Shown piece by piece: positions 1-5,661 of a stretch of 5,661 nt of DNA. This DNA is from Paraprevotella sp. (GTDB taxonomy: Bacteria > Bacteroidota > Bacteroidia > Bacteroidales > Bacteroidaceae), in contig JAFOXE010000188.1 of the NCBI GenBank assembly GCA_017425765.1, positions 1-5,661 on the forward strand. Reading direction: 5' to 3'. The position numbers were made by a program, and so were the translations under genes. Under the pieces are notes generated by a model. The model searched no databases. It had not been told where the DNA came from and was given only the letters and a program-made list of their open reading frames with translations. The stretch's first letter is position 1; every line of letters starts with the position of its first letter.

Positions 1-741
1 GGCCACCTCTTCCAATGAGGTATTACCGGCACGTTCACCGATACCGTTAATAGTAACCTCGGCTTGACGAGCACCGTTCATTATACCGGCGATGGTATTG
101 GCGGTAGCCATTCCCAAGTCGTTATGACAGTGTGTTGACAAGATAGCGCTACCATTTGCCAATCCGTCGACGTGTTCCATCAAGTACTTAATCTTTGCAC
201 CAAAGTCTTGTGGCAAGCAATATCCTGTGGTGTCGGGAATATTCACCACCGTAGCACCGGCTTTCACCACAGCATCTACCACGCGAGCCAAGTACTCATT
301 TTCTGTACGACCTGCATCTTCTGCATAAAACTCTACGTCTTCTACATAGCGCTTGGCGTACTTCACAGCAGCCACGGCACGTTCAATAATCTCTTCACGA
401 TTTGAATTGAATTTGAAACGAATGTGCGAATCGCTGGTACCGATACCGGTATGGATTCTCTTATGTTTTGCATATTGCAATGCTTCGGCGGCTACGTCGA
501 TATCCTTTTGTACTGCACGAGTCAAGGCACAAATGGTGGGCCAGGTAACGGCCTTAGATATCTCAATCACTGAGTTAAAATCACCGGGACTTGACACCGG
601 GAATCCGGCCTCAATAACGTCTACTCCTAAAAGTTCAAGTTGCTTGGCCACCTGAATTTTCTCTACGGTGTTCAATTGGCAACCGGGCACTTGCTCACCA
701 TCACGAAGGGTGGTGTCGAAAATAAATAATCTGTCGCTCAT
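1..741 (-). CDS. leuA: 2-isopropylmalate synthase, N-terminal part (cut by window edge)
   Basis: Condenses acetyl-CoA with 2-oxoisovalerate to give 2-isopropylmalate, the first committed step of leucine synthesis; cytoplasmic. The visible 247 residues cover the HMGL-like TIM barrel. They include the DTTLRDGEQ signature at residues 9-17 (R13, metal ligand D14), EDAGRT near 141-146, IPDTTGY at 168-174, the metal-binding HCHND at 204-208 (H204, H206) and NGIGERAGN at 232-240. Family members run about 500 residues, so the rest of the catalytic region and the C-terminal leucine-sensing LeuA domain lie beyond base 1. The start is fixed by in-frame TAA codons shortly upstream of the ATG and by the A-rich AAAAGAAAT before it. 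Homocitrate or citramalate synthases share this fold, but the BCAA-rich leader upstream favours LeuA. It is probably first in a leu operon continuing out of the window. Confidence 0.92.
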   Translation of the reverse strand, partial: MSDRLFIFDTTLRDGEQVPGCQLNTVEKIQVAKQLELLGVDVIEAGFPVSSPGDFNSVIEISKAVTWPTICALTRAVQKDIDVAAEALQYAKHKRIHTGIGTSDSHIRFKFNSNREEIIERAVAAVKYAKRYVEDVEFYAEDAGRTENEYLARVVDAVVKAGATVVNIPDTTGYCLPQDFGAKIKYLMEHVDGLANGSAILSTHCHNDLGMATANTIAGIMNGARQAEVTINGIGERAGNTSLEEVA

Positions 742-773
742 ATTTCTTTTGTTTTATGTTTATCTTAATTCAT

Positions 774-813
774 CAAAAAGAGCCTTTCGCACGAGGAAGT
801 GGGAAAGGCTCTT
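774..813 (-). terminator. Intrinsic terminator in the leuA leader (attenuator)
   Basis: AAGAGCCTTTC (778-788) and GAAAGGCTCTT (803-813) are exact reverse complements, giving an 11-bp stem. Across one mismatch (789/802), CAC/GTG adds three more pairs around a six-base loop at 793-798. Read on the minus strand, the hairpin runs straight into CTTTTTGATG, a U-tract partly shared with the stem base. It ends 33 bases before the leuA ATG and just after the leader peptide stop, so it sits inside the transcript between promoter and leuA. This is the position of an attenuator, not of an end-of-gene terminator. Confidence 0.88.
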
Positions 814-855
814 GTATAGGGTTCATCACACCCTTTATGCACCGACCACACTTCC
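795..855 (-). promoter_or_regulatory. Predicted antiterminator pairing of the leu leader RNA
   Basis: On the transcript, GGAAGUG (855-849), inside the end of the leader peptide gene, is exactly complementary to CACUUCC (801-795), which forms the upper 5' arm and loop of the terminator. A nested second match pairs AAAGG (836-832, spanning the leader stop codon) with CCUUU (808-804) in the terminator's 5' arm. Together they would form a 7-bp outer and 5-bp inner helix that excludes the terminator. A small hairpin AGGGU/ACCCU (834-818), between the leader stop and the terminator, competes with the inner helix. The complementarities are read directly; folding and function are inferred by analogy with known amino-acid operon attenuators. 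Confidence 0.6.
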
Positions 856-918
856 GACTACGTCACGCAATCGAATAATCAAGCCAGATAGCAAATTGGA
901 TGTAAATGTAGCGTTCAT
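835..918 (-). CDS. Branched-chain amino acid leader peptide of the leu operon
   Basis: A 27-codon reading frame starting at ATG 918 and ending in TAA. Ten residues are branched-chain amino acids: L9, L10, L13, I14, I15, L17, V20, V21, V24 and V25, including LLSGLII and RDVVGSVVGA. It lies between a promoter and an intrinsic terminator ahead of leuA, which is the standard layout of a leader peptide whose translation senses charged tRNA. The frame is open further upstream (to an ATG at 1023), but that start would precede the predicted promoter. The ATG at 918 comes about 27 bases after the likely transcription start and follows an A/G-rich stretch (AAAGAGTGATAAAG). The peptide itself probably has no function beyond being translated. 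Its Leu codons are TTG or CTA and its Val codons are mixed, so codon rarity is not an obvious signal. Confidence 0.85.
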   Translation of the reverse strand: MNATFTSNLLSGLIIRLRDVVGSVVGA

Positions 919-949
919 CTTTATCACTCTTTTTTGTTCGTGTATGTGG

Positions 950-981
950 CAAAGATAACACGAATGATACAAACTGACAAG
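950..981 (-). promoter_or_regulatory. Bacteroidota-type promoter of the leu leader
   Basis: TATCTTTG (957-950) matches the Bacteroidota -7 consensus TAnnTTTG exactly. CTTG (981-978) stands 20 bases upstream and resembles the -33 TTTG box with one mismatch, within the usual 19-21 base spacing. Transcription would start near 943-946, giving a leader RNA of about 200 bases that contains the leader peptide and the terminator. The position is consistent with the attenuator reading; the start site itself is inferred. Confidence 0.7.
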
Positions 982-1086
982 AATTTTAATAGAAAAATAG
1001 ATAAAAAGGTAGCATTTTTCCAACGAGCGCTTCTATTCCGGCAGCTGCCACACGCCACGTGCTCGCACGAACTTCTACCGAGCTCC

Positions 1087-2604
1087 TCATTTAGAGGGCG
1101 TCACGTACGTACCTTCTTCTATAAACAAGCCCTCTATCTCCACATCACCCACCATATACTCGGCAGGAATGGTAAACTGATGGTTCTCATCAAACAATGC
1201 GCGGTCAAATCGTTGGATTTGCCACTGCAGATTATCGTGAACAATGCTGTCGCCCGAAAGATTGTAGCCGTACTTCACCAAAATACCGGCATACTCAAAT
1301 CCCTCCGAAGGCACCATCCTAATGGTAAAAGGTTTACCAAAGGGAGTTTGATACTTCACCAAGTCCTCACCCTGTGCACTCAGCACGGCACCATTACGAT
1401 TGGCGTCGTTCACGTTACAAAAGTCGCCATGAATATTTAGGCGCACATCTGCTATGGCACCACGGTGGCGCACAATGGAGTTTTCGCCACCGATCGAGCC
1501 GGCAGGGTCCATGCTGTTCCAGTCCACCACATAGCGCAAACGATAATATCCGGGGGGCATATCGGCCGGAATGGTGAAGGCTGGCGGATTCAACACATTA
1601 CGTGCCGCGCCGGTCAGGGCTGTGCCCGCACTGTTGTGTCCGCTTTCGTTCGTGCCGTAATAGGAATAGGTCATCACATCGCTACCCTCTTCCGGAGTGT
1701 GGTCCGACTTCATCGCCACATTAAATCTACCATCGTTCTCACGATCAAGATACACGTATCCATGCATCCATCCTCCTTTATAAGCAAAGTTGGCTGTCAC
1801 GGTTTCGCCCGCTCGTGCACAAAAGGCCTGTGCCGTCATGTCGTTATACATCACATAGGGAGTCGAGGGCAGATTGATGCGTTGCTCGCCACCCGAAGCC
1901 GACGTTAACGATATTGCCTGCAAGCACCTGTCACCTTGAACGTATCGTTGGTTCTTATCAAAATTCAAGGCATAGAAGCCATACACAAATTTAGGTCGAG
2001 GATTATCGTTCACCTCGATATTGTCGATGTAGCACACCTTGTCTTCGGTATAATGATGTGGCGATTCGCAATCGGGCACCACCACAAGGCTGTAGATTTC
2101 TATACCTCCGTTGCCCTTGATGGGGAGCACCACATCGTGCCATCTATTGGCGCCTACATTGCCGGTCGACAGGGCCCAAAATTGCTCGGTCGAGGGCGAT
2201 TGACCGGCACGGTCGGTACGTTTACCCAAACCCACCACCATCACTCGCCCACTGTAGGGTCGGTGCACCATCACGTGCAAATAGCGTGTTTGGGGTGTCA
2301 ATTCGAACGGCTCCTTTAGGTCGACACGTACACCGAAAGTATTGCTTCCAAAGCGAGAACGCTGTACGGCCAATATCTTGTTCGAGGCATTGGGGGCCAA
2401 TCCTAAATCTGATTCCACCTGCTTCAAATGGTTCTTCACCACGGCAAAATTTCCTTTGAGCAATTTGCTACGAAAGGGTGAGGCCTCCCACGTGTCGTAC
2501 ACGTCCAATTGCTTGTAATCTTTCTTCTCAAACGTAAGAGTCTGGGCAACACTTAACGCAGAGCCCAAACTGAGCAACGAGAATAGAATATATTTGTAGG
2601 TCAT
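1087..2604 (-). CDS. Secreted multidomain beta-rich protein, GEVED-like, partner of the fucosidase
   Basis: 505 residues, no enzyme motif recognised. A signal peptide is clear: basic start, hydrophobic residues 6-18, probable cleavage after SVA before Q21. Three regions follow. Residues about 22-200 look like a carbohydrate-binding jelly roll, ending in the typical CYIDNIEVND strand. Residues about 205-392 resemble the GEVED domain: AGETVTANFAYKGGWMHGYVYLD leads into a DRENDGRF loop (287-294) of the acidic, possibly calcium-binding kind, and FTIPADMPPGYYRLRYVVDW-like strands follow at 343-362. Residues about 393-495 form a small beta module ending FTIPAEYMVGDVEIEGLF. No type IX secretion tail is seen. 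The gene starts 19 bases after the fucosidase stop and is almost certainly co-transcribed with it, so binding of a fucosylated glycan at the cell surface or in the periplasm is the likely role. That role is inference. No convincing terminator follows it. Confidence 0.8.
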   Translation of the reverse strand: MTYKYILFSLLSLGSALSVAQTLTFEKKDYKQLDVYDTWEASPFRSKLLKGNFAVVKNHLKQVESDLGLAPNASNKILAVQRSRFGSNTFGVRVDLKEPFELTPQTRYLHVMVHRPYSGRVMVVGLGKRTDRAGQSPSTEQFWALSTGNVGANRWHDVVLPIKGNGGIEIYSLVVVPDCESPHHYTEDKVCYIDNIEVNDNPRPKFVYGFYALNFDKNQRYVQGDRCLQAISLTSASGGEQRINLPSTPYVMYNDMTAQAFCARAGETVTANFAYKGGWMHGYVYLDRENDGRFNVAMKSDHTPEEGSDVMTYSYYGTNESGHNSAGTALTGAARNVLNPPAFTIPADMPPGYYRLRYVVDWNSMDPAGSIGGENSIVRHRGAIADVRLNIHGDFCNVNDANRNGAVLSAQGEDLVKYQTPFGKPFTIRMVPSEGFEYAGILVKYGYNLSGDSIVHDNLQWQIQRFDRALFDENHQFTIPAEYMVGDVEIEGLFIEEGTYVTPSK

Positions 2605-2623
2605 GTCTTCAAAGGATTAAAAA

Positions 2624-4135
2624 TTAGTAAACAGCTATTTTACTCAATAAAGGACAAGCACGGCTGTCGTGAATGTGCACACGAATTCCCTTCGCCACAC
2701 ATCCCTCGTCATAACTGGCTGCGGTGCTCCCATTCAATGGAACAATACGCTTATATCCAATGGTCGTAGTTTCCACGTTGGCGGCCACTCGACTCCACTG
2801 TTCACCATCGATTGTGGTTTCTATGCTGAACGAGCGCACACGTTGCCCCTTGGCTATATGCTCCATCAATTCCACATATCGAATGGTTTTAGGCTCATCC
2901 CACATTAAAGTCAGGGTATTCTTAAGGGTTTCATCATTTGGTGCCCAATAGGTAGCTTTGTCGCCATCGGTCAGGTGGGCCACGTCATAACTGCGGGTGG
3001 CACCGGCACGTCGTGTTTCACTGGCCGTAATCTTTGCACTCACAGCCAAATCGTGGGTCAAACGTTCCTTCACCAATTGGCCCATGCCCACAAGAGCATT
3101 CACCGAGGCTTCGGGCAGCACACCGGCCTTATTGGGTGGTATGTTCAAGATAAGGGTAGCATTGCGACCCACGGTTTCCAAATACATCTGAAACAAGCGC
3201 TCCGAACTCAGGGGCGATTCACCCTCGTGATAGAACCACCCCATATTCGTGGCTTTGGCATCACTCTCTCCGGGCAACCAAAACCAACCATTTTCGGTTC
3301 CATACATTCCGTTCTTCTCCGGTGCATAATCACGATTCTCAGTCGACCAATTCGTTTGGCCGGCCCATCCGGCTTCGTTTCCTATCCAACGGGCTTCGCC
3401 ACCCACGCCCCACAACACGCAATCGGGGCATACCTTATGCACCGTGTCACGCAAATTGGGCACGTCATAATAGGTTTCGCGGTCTACATTCACCGTGGTG
3501 TTTCTGCCGCCATAATAGCCATTGCCGCCATTGGCACCATCAAACCACATCTCAAATTGGTCGGTGCCATACTTGGCCAACTCGGCACACTGACGCAAAA
3601 ACACATCTTTCACATAGCGGTCGGTTCCGTAGTGCACACTGTTTCGATCCCAAGGCGAAATATAGAAGCCGTACTTCATATCCAATTCCTTAGCGGCCTT
3701 AGCAAAGTCGCGTGGAACATTCACGGCACGCCCATATTCATTACCGGAATTGGTCACGTTGTGGTCGGTAGTAGAAGTGGGCCACAAGCAAAAGCCATCG
3801 TGATGTTTCACCACTGCAATGCCGCCTCGCATTCCGGCTTGTTTGGCTACTTCAAGCCATTGTCGAACGTTGGGCGCAGCAGTGGGTGCAAATCGGCTGC
3901 GATCTTCATCACCATTGCCCCACTCTAATCCGGTGTAGGTGTTCATTCCATAATGAAAAAAGGCGTAGAACTCGGTTTCCTGCCACTTTAATTGTCGGGG
4001 ATGAGGAACAGGATGCACCGCTGCCGGTTCATTCTCTATGTTCTTGAGTTCTTCTATCTTCAGTTTCATTTGCGCCTGAGCAGTAACGGAACAAAGGCCT
4101 GCCAGCAGAAACAAGTATTTGTAAAAAATTCTCAT
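2624..4135 (-). CDS. Secreted alpha-L-fucosidase, glycoside hydrolase family 29
   Basis: Releases L-fucose from glycan ends by a retaining mechanism. A signal peptide ends at AQA before Q22, so the enzyme is exported. The catalytic barrel (about 45-355) shows FFHYGMNTYTG (H61), KHHDGFCLW (110-118, with H111, H112) and FEMWFDGANG, where D199 fits the family nucleophile. The acid/base is probably a glutamate in the GGEARWIGNEAG stretch (E247 or E254). Residues about 360-503 form an F5/8-type C (CBM32-like) module, with LTDGDKATYWAP at 388-399 and a closing LLSKIAVY strand. Barrel plus this module, at 503 residues, suggests the GH29-B group, which prefers alpha-1,3/1,4 linked fucose on Lewis-type or milk and mucin glycans. 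The linkage preference is inferred from architecture only. The beta-rich partner gene follows 19 bases downstream. Confidence 0.93.
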   Translation of the reverse strand: MRIFYKYLFLLAGLCSVTAQAQMKLKIEELKNIENEPAAVHPVPHPRQLKWQETEFYAFFHYGMNTYTGLEWGNGDEDRSRFAPTAAPNVRQWLEVAKQAGMRGGIAVVKHHDGFCLWPTSTTDHNVTNSGNEYGRAVNVPRDFAKAAKELDMKYGFYISPWDRNSVHYGTDRYVKDVFLRQCAELAKYGTDQFEMWFDGANGGNGYYGGRNTTVNVDRETYYDVPNLRDTVHKVCPDCVLWGVGGEARWIGNEAGWAGQTNWSTENRDYAPEKNGMYGTENGWFWLPGESDAKATNMGWFYHEGESPLSSERLFQMYLETVGRNATLILNIPPNKAGVLPEASVNALVGMGQLVKERLTHDLAVSAKITASETRRAGATRSYDVAHLTDGDKATYWAPNDETLKNTLTLMWDEPKTIRYVELMEHIAKGQRVRSFSIETTIDGEQWSRVAANVETTTIGYKRIVPLNGSTAASYDEGCVAKGIRVHIHDSRACPLLSKIAVY

Positions 4136-4424
4136 AATAGTTCTTAAGGTTTGTTACATCATTATCTATATACAGATATACAAAGAAACAAAAAAACATC
4201 ATTTAACGAATAAAACAGAGGATAGCCAGGAGTAGATTTAATCATTTTTAGGGATTTCGAACAAGCATTGTACCGTTCGGAAAAAACACACGCTCGCCCA
4301 AGTGCAGCACACACCATCGTGTAGATACCCTTCACATGCTCAAGTGTATGCCCTGCACACGAGCATGTAAATCAAGGTGAGATGTGCATGTGGCACCCCT
4401 TCACAATTCAACAAGCAAACCACA
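4136..4424. other. Intergenic region upstream of the fucosidase, no gene seen
   Basis: I see no coding sequence on either strand here beyond overlaps from neighbouring frames. It should contain the promoter of the fucosidase unit. The best -7 candidate is TTTCTTTG (4188-4181), one mismatch from TAnnTTTG, but it has no good -33 box at the right distance, so I do not call it. Between it and the ATG lies an AT-rich imperfect palindrome (TATCTATATACAGATA, 4163-4178). The half nearest the terminator (about 4270-4400) is rich in CAC/GTG words and holds the inverted repeat listed separately. Confidence 0.6.
4334..4368. repeat. Inverted repeat, potential hairpin between the fucosidase and the upstream unit
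   Basis: ACATGCTC (4334-4341) and GAGCATGT (4361-4368) are exact reverse complements. Inside them GTGT (4344-4347) and ACAC (4357-4360) pair again after a two-base bulge, leaving a nine-base loop. That makes about 12 base pairs in total. No U-tract follows on either strand, so it does not look like a terminator. It could be an operator, an RNA structure in a long 5' leader, or chance. Confidence 0.5.
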
Positions 4425-4465
4425 CAAAAAAAACATCCGTAGAGAGGAATGCTCTCTACGGATGT
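4425..4465 (-). terminator. Strong intrinsic terminator after the TPR-like/coiled-coil protein gene
   Basis: ACATCCGTAGAGAG (4433-4446) and CTCTCTACGGATGT (4452-4465) form a perfect 14-bp stem with a five-base loop. On the minus strand the hairpin is followed by eight T (4433-4426, the first pairing in the stem). It starts 23 bases after the stop codon of the 315-residue protein, so it ends that transcription unit. The perfect stem could also stop any transcript from the other side, but the reverse strand lacks a U-tract. Confidence 0.93.
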
Positions 4466-4488
4466 CCAAGTATGAAAAGTGGATTATA

Positions 4489-5436
4489 TTACCACCAGTA
4501 GTTGCGAACCTTGTACACAACCTTTGGTTGGTTTTGTGCGTAGGCCACAGCGATATCGCGTGCTGCCTTCACACGTGCCTTTTCCAAATCAGCTGCTGTT
4601 TGCAACTTCATTTGCTCCATCTTGCGATCGTAAGCCAAAGCTTCGTCATGCAGTTTCTGAATGCGTGCAGCCACTTGCTTAATCAAAGCTTGCGCCTTCG
4701 GATAAGAAGATGAATTGGGGTCTACTTGCGACAAGAGAGCCACAACCTTATCGCCCGAAGCATCGGTTTGATCGGCAGCCCATGCTGCTTGCGCCTCCAT
4801 CAAGATGCTGGCAGCACGTGAGTCGATTTCCTTTTGGTAAGCCTCGTTCATGGCCGCTACAGCAGCCTTGTAATGAGAACATTCAATAGGAATTCCGGAC
4901 AACTGATCGATAGCCTTAGCATATTCTTGGCTGGTGATCAAAGTCTTGGCTTGAGCAATCAACGATGCACCGTTCTTTTCATAGTAGTCGGTGATGCGTT
5001 GTTGAGCTGTAGCCACCAATTCAGAGATTGCTGGGTTCTTGGTCTTCAAACTCTTCAAGGCCGAAAGGATGGCACGTTGTTCTGAGTTGCCGGCACCCTT
5101 CACCTCAAAAGAACGAGATTCGAAACAGGTGTTTGAGAAACCGTCACCCACAGCCAATGTCACCTCAAGCACAGTAACAATCTTCGTAGGAGGTCCAGGA
5201 ATAACTTGCTTGTCAAGCACATTGAAACGGGCAGCCAAAACGAAACGAGAATTAGTTCCGCTGGTGAATCCGTTGGCCGCGATAATAGAACGCAAACGGT
5301 TTTCAATAACCTCACTTACGTTCTGATCCAAGCCTTTAGCTGTGCCCGATGCCACAGGAGTAAGCTGCATCTGTGCAGAAGCAGAAACTACACCTGCCAA
5401 CAAAGCTATCGAGCAAAATAATTTCTTAAACATCAT
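4489..5436 (-). CDS. Exported protein with TPR-like repeats and C-terminal coiled coil, function unknown
   Basis: 315 residues; I do not recognise a named family. A signal peptide runs to about residue 21 (cleavage at ASA before Q22), so it is periplasmic or surface-located. Residues about 24-140 form an alpha/beta region (EVIENRLRSIIAANGF, then strands around 64-111) that loosely recalls the CsgG/TolB-N style of envelope proteins. Residues about 155-202 and 207-260 are two related helical units of TPR type (AQAKTLITSQEYAKAIDQL; then LMEAQAAWAADQ and SSSYPKAQALIKQV). Residues about 255-298 are charged, alanine-rich helix, probably coiled coil, and the end is aromatic: VYKVRNYWW. The start could equally be the second ATG at 5433. 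It lies 13 bases after the upstream gene and is followed by a strong terminator, so it is the last gene of an operon. Envelope assembly or scaffolding is a guess. Confidence 0.85.
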   Translation of the reverse strand: MMFKKLFCSIALLAGVVSASAQMQLTPVASGTAKGLDQNVSEVIENRLRSIIAANGFTSGTNSRFVLAARFNVLDKQVIPGPPTKIVTVLEVTLAVGDGFSNTCFESRSFEVKGAGNSEQRAILSALKSLKTKNPAISELVATAQQRITDYYEKNGASLIAQAKTLITSQEYAKAIDQLSGIPIECSHYKAAVAAMNEAYQKEIDSRAASILMEAQAAWAADQTDASGDKVVALLSQVDPNSSSYPKAQALIKQVAARIQKLHDEALAYDRKMEQMKLQTAADLEKARVKAARDIAVAYAQNQPKVVYKVRNYWW

Positions 5437-5449
5437 AATCTAAATTATA

Positions 5450-5661
5450 TTAACGCTTAATAAATACAGTAGCCTCACCAAGACCACGCATCTGCAACTT
5501 TGTACTGCTGTAACCAGCTGCCTTAAGAGCATCTCTCAAACCACGGGCCCAAGATTGAGTATCTACAGCACGGCCTTTCTCGTTGAACAACGGAATACGA
5601 ACTTGCTCATACTCCAACATGGTGTCTGTAGCATCCAATGTTGAGAAAGAACCATTCACAC
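5450..5661 (-). CDS. C-terminal part of an unrecognised protein (cut by window edge)
   Basis: About 70 codons of an open frame entering from beyond base 5661 and ending in TAA. A GTG at 5659 could be read as a start, but it is more likely an internal valine, since the frame begins abruptly with no signal peptide. The visible part reads as a mixed alpha/beta fold: strand EYEQVRIPLF, helix SWARGLRDALKAAGY, then strands ending GEATVFIKR. The domain is not one I can name. The next gene starts 13 bases after its stop, so the two are very likely co-transcribed and may work in the same envelope process. Confidence 0.7.
   Translation of the reverse strand, partial: VNGSFSTLDATDTMLEYEQVRIPLFNEKGRAVDTQSWARGLRDALKAAGYSSTKLQMRGLGEATVFIKR

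Noticed and set aside
1003..1019. AAAAA/TTTTT inverted repeat as a terminator of the fucosidase unit
   Set aside because: The stem would be five A-U pairs only, too weak for an intrinsic terminator, although T-runs follow on the minus strand.
835..1023. A 62-residue version of the leader reading frame starting at 1023
   Set aside because: Its first 35 codons lie across and upstream of the exact TATCTTTG promoter box, so they would not be in the transcript. The residues before the ATG at 918 are low-complexity AT-rich translation.
1040..1069. Palindromes GGCAGCTGCC (1040-1049) and CGTGCTCGCACG (1058-1069) after the partner gene
   Set aside because: They are short, the loops would be two to four bases, and no U-tract follows on the minus strand, so neither supports a terminator call.
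934..1908. Plus-strand open frames of 147-168 codons over the partner gene and leu leader region
   Set aside because: They overlap the well supported minus-strand gene and regulatory region and have no recognisable protein features.
2975..3928. A 317-codon open frame on the plus strand inside the fucosidase gene
   Set aside because: It is the antisense shadow of a gene with strong GH29 motifs. Its translation shows no signal peptide or domain and is rich in His and Ile as expected for a reverse-strand shadow.
4273..4368. CRISPR-like or mobile-element origin for the inverted repeats before the fucosidase
   Set aside because: There is no regular spacing of repeated units, no target-site duplication, no transposase fragment and no terminal repeat pair.

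Overview
The window looks like chromosome from a Bacteroidota species, most likely order Bacteroidales. Three things suggest this. One promoter fits the Bacteroidota form (TAnnTTTG with a -33 box about 20 bases upstream). Start codons are preceded by A-rich sequence rather than Shine-Dalgarno motifs. The gene set includes secreted GH29 fucosidase, GEVED-like and Bacteroidales-type periplasmic proteins. Genus cannot be fixed from the sequence. Every supported gene lies on the minus strand, so the order of transcription is from high to low coordinates.

At the right edge (about 4425-5661) are the 3' end of an unrecognised gene and, 13 bases downstream, a 315-residue exported protein with two helical TPR-like repeats and a coiled coil. 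A strong intrinsic terminator (14-bp perfect stem plus U-tract) closes this unit.

The middle (1087-4135) is a two-gene unit: a secreted alpha-L-fucosidase of family GH29 with a C-terminal F5/8-type carbohydrate-binding module, then, 19 bases later, a secreted three-domain beta-rich protein that probably binds the same glycan or assists the enzyme. No SusC/SusD, sulfatase or regulator gene is in view. The 289-base intergenic stretch upstream holds inverted repeats but no gene.

The left part (1-981) is the start of a leucine biosynthesis operon. It has a promoter, a 27-codon leader peptide with ten Leu/Ile/Val codons, a potential antiterminator, an intrinsic terminator, and then leuA (2-isopropylmalate synthase), cut by the window edge. 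This is a complete-looking ribosome-mediated transcription attenuator, and it is the best supported regulatory system in the window. I did not find a clearly new multi-gene system. The attenuator and the fucosidase partner protein are the two items most worth following.
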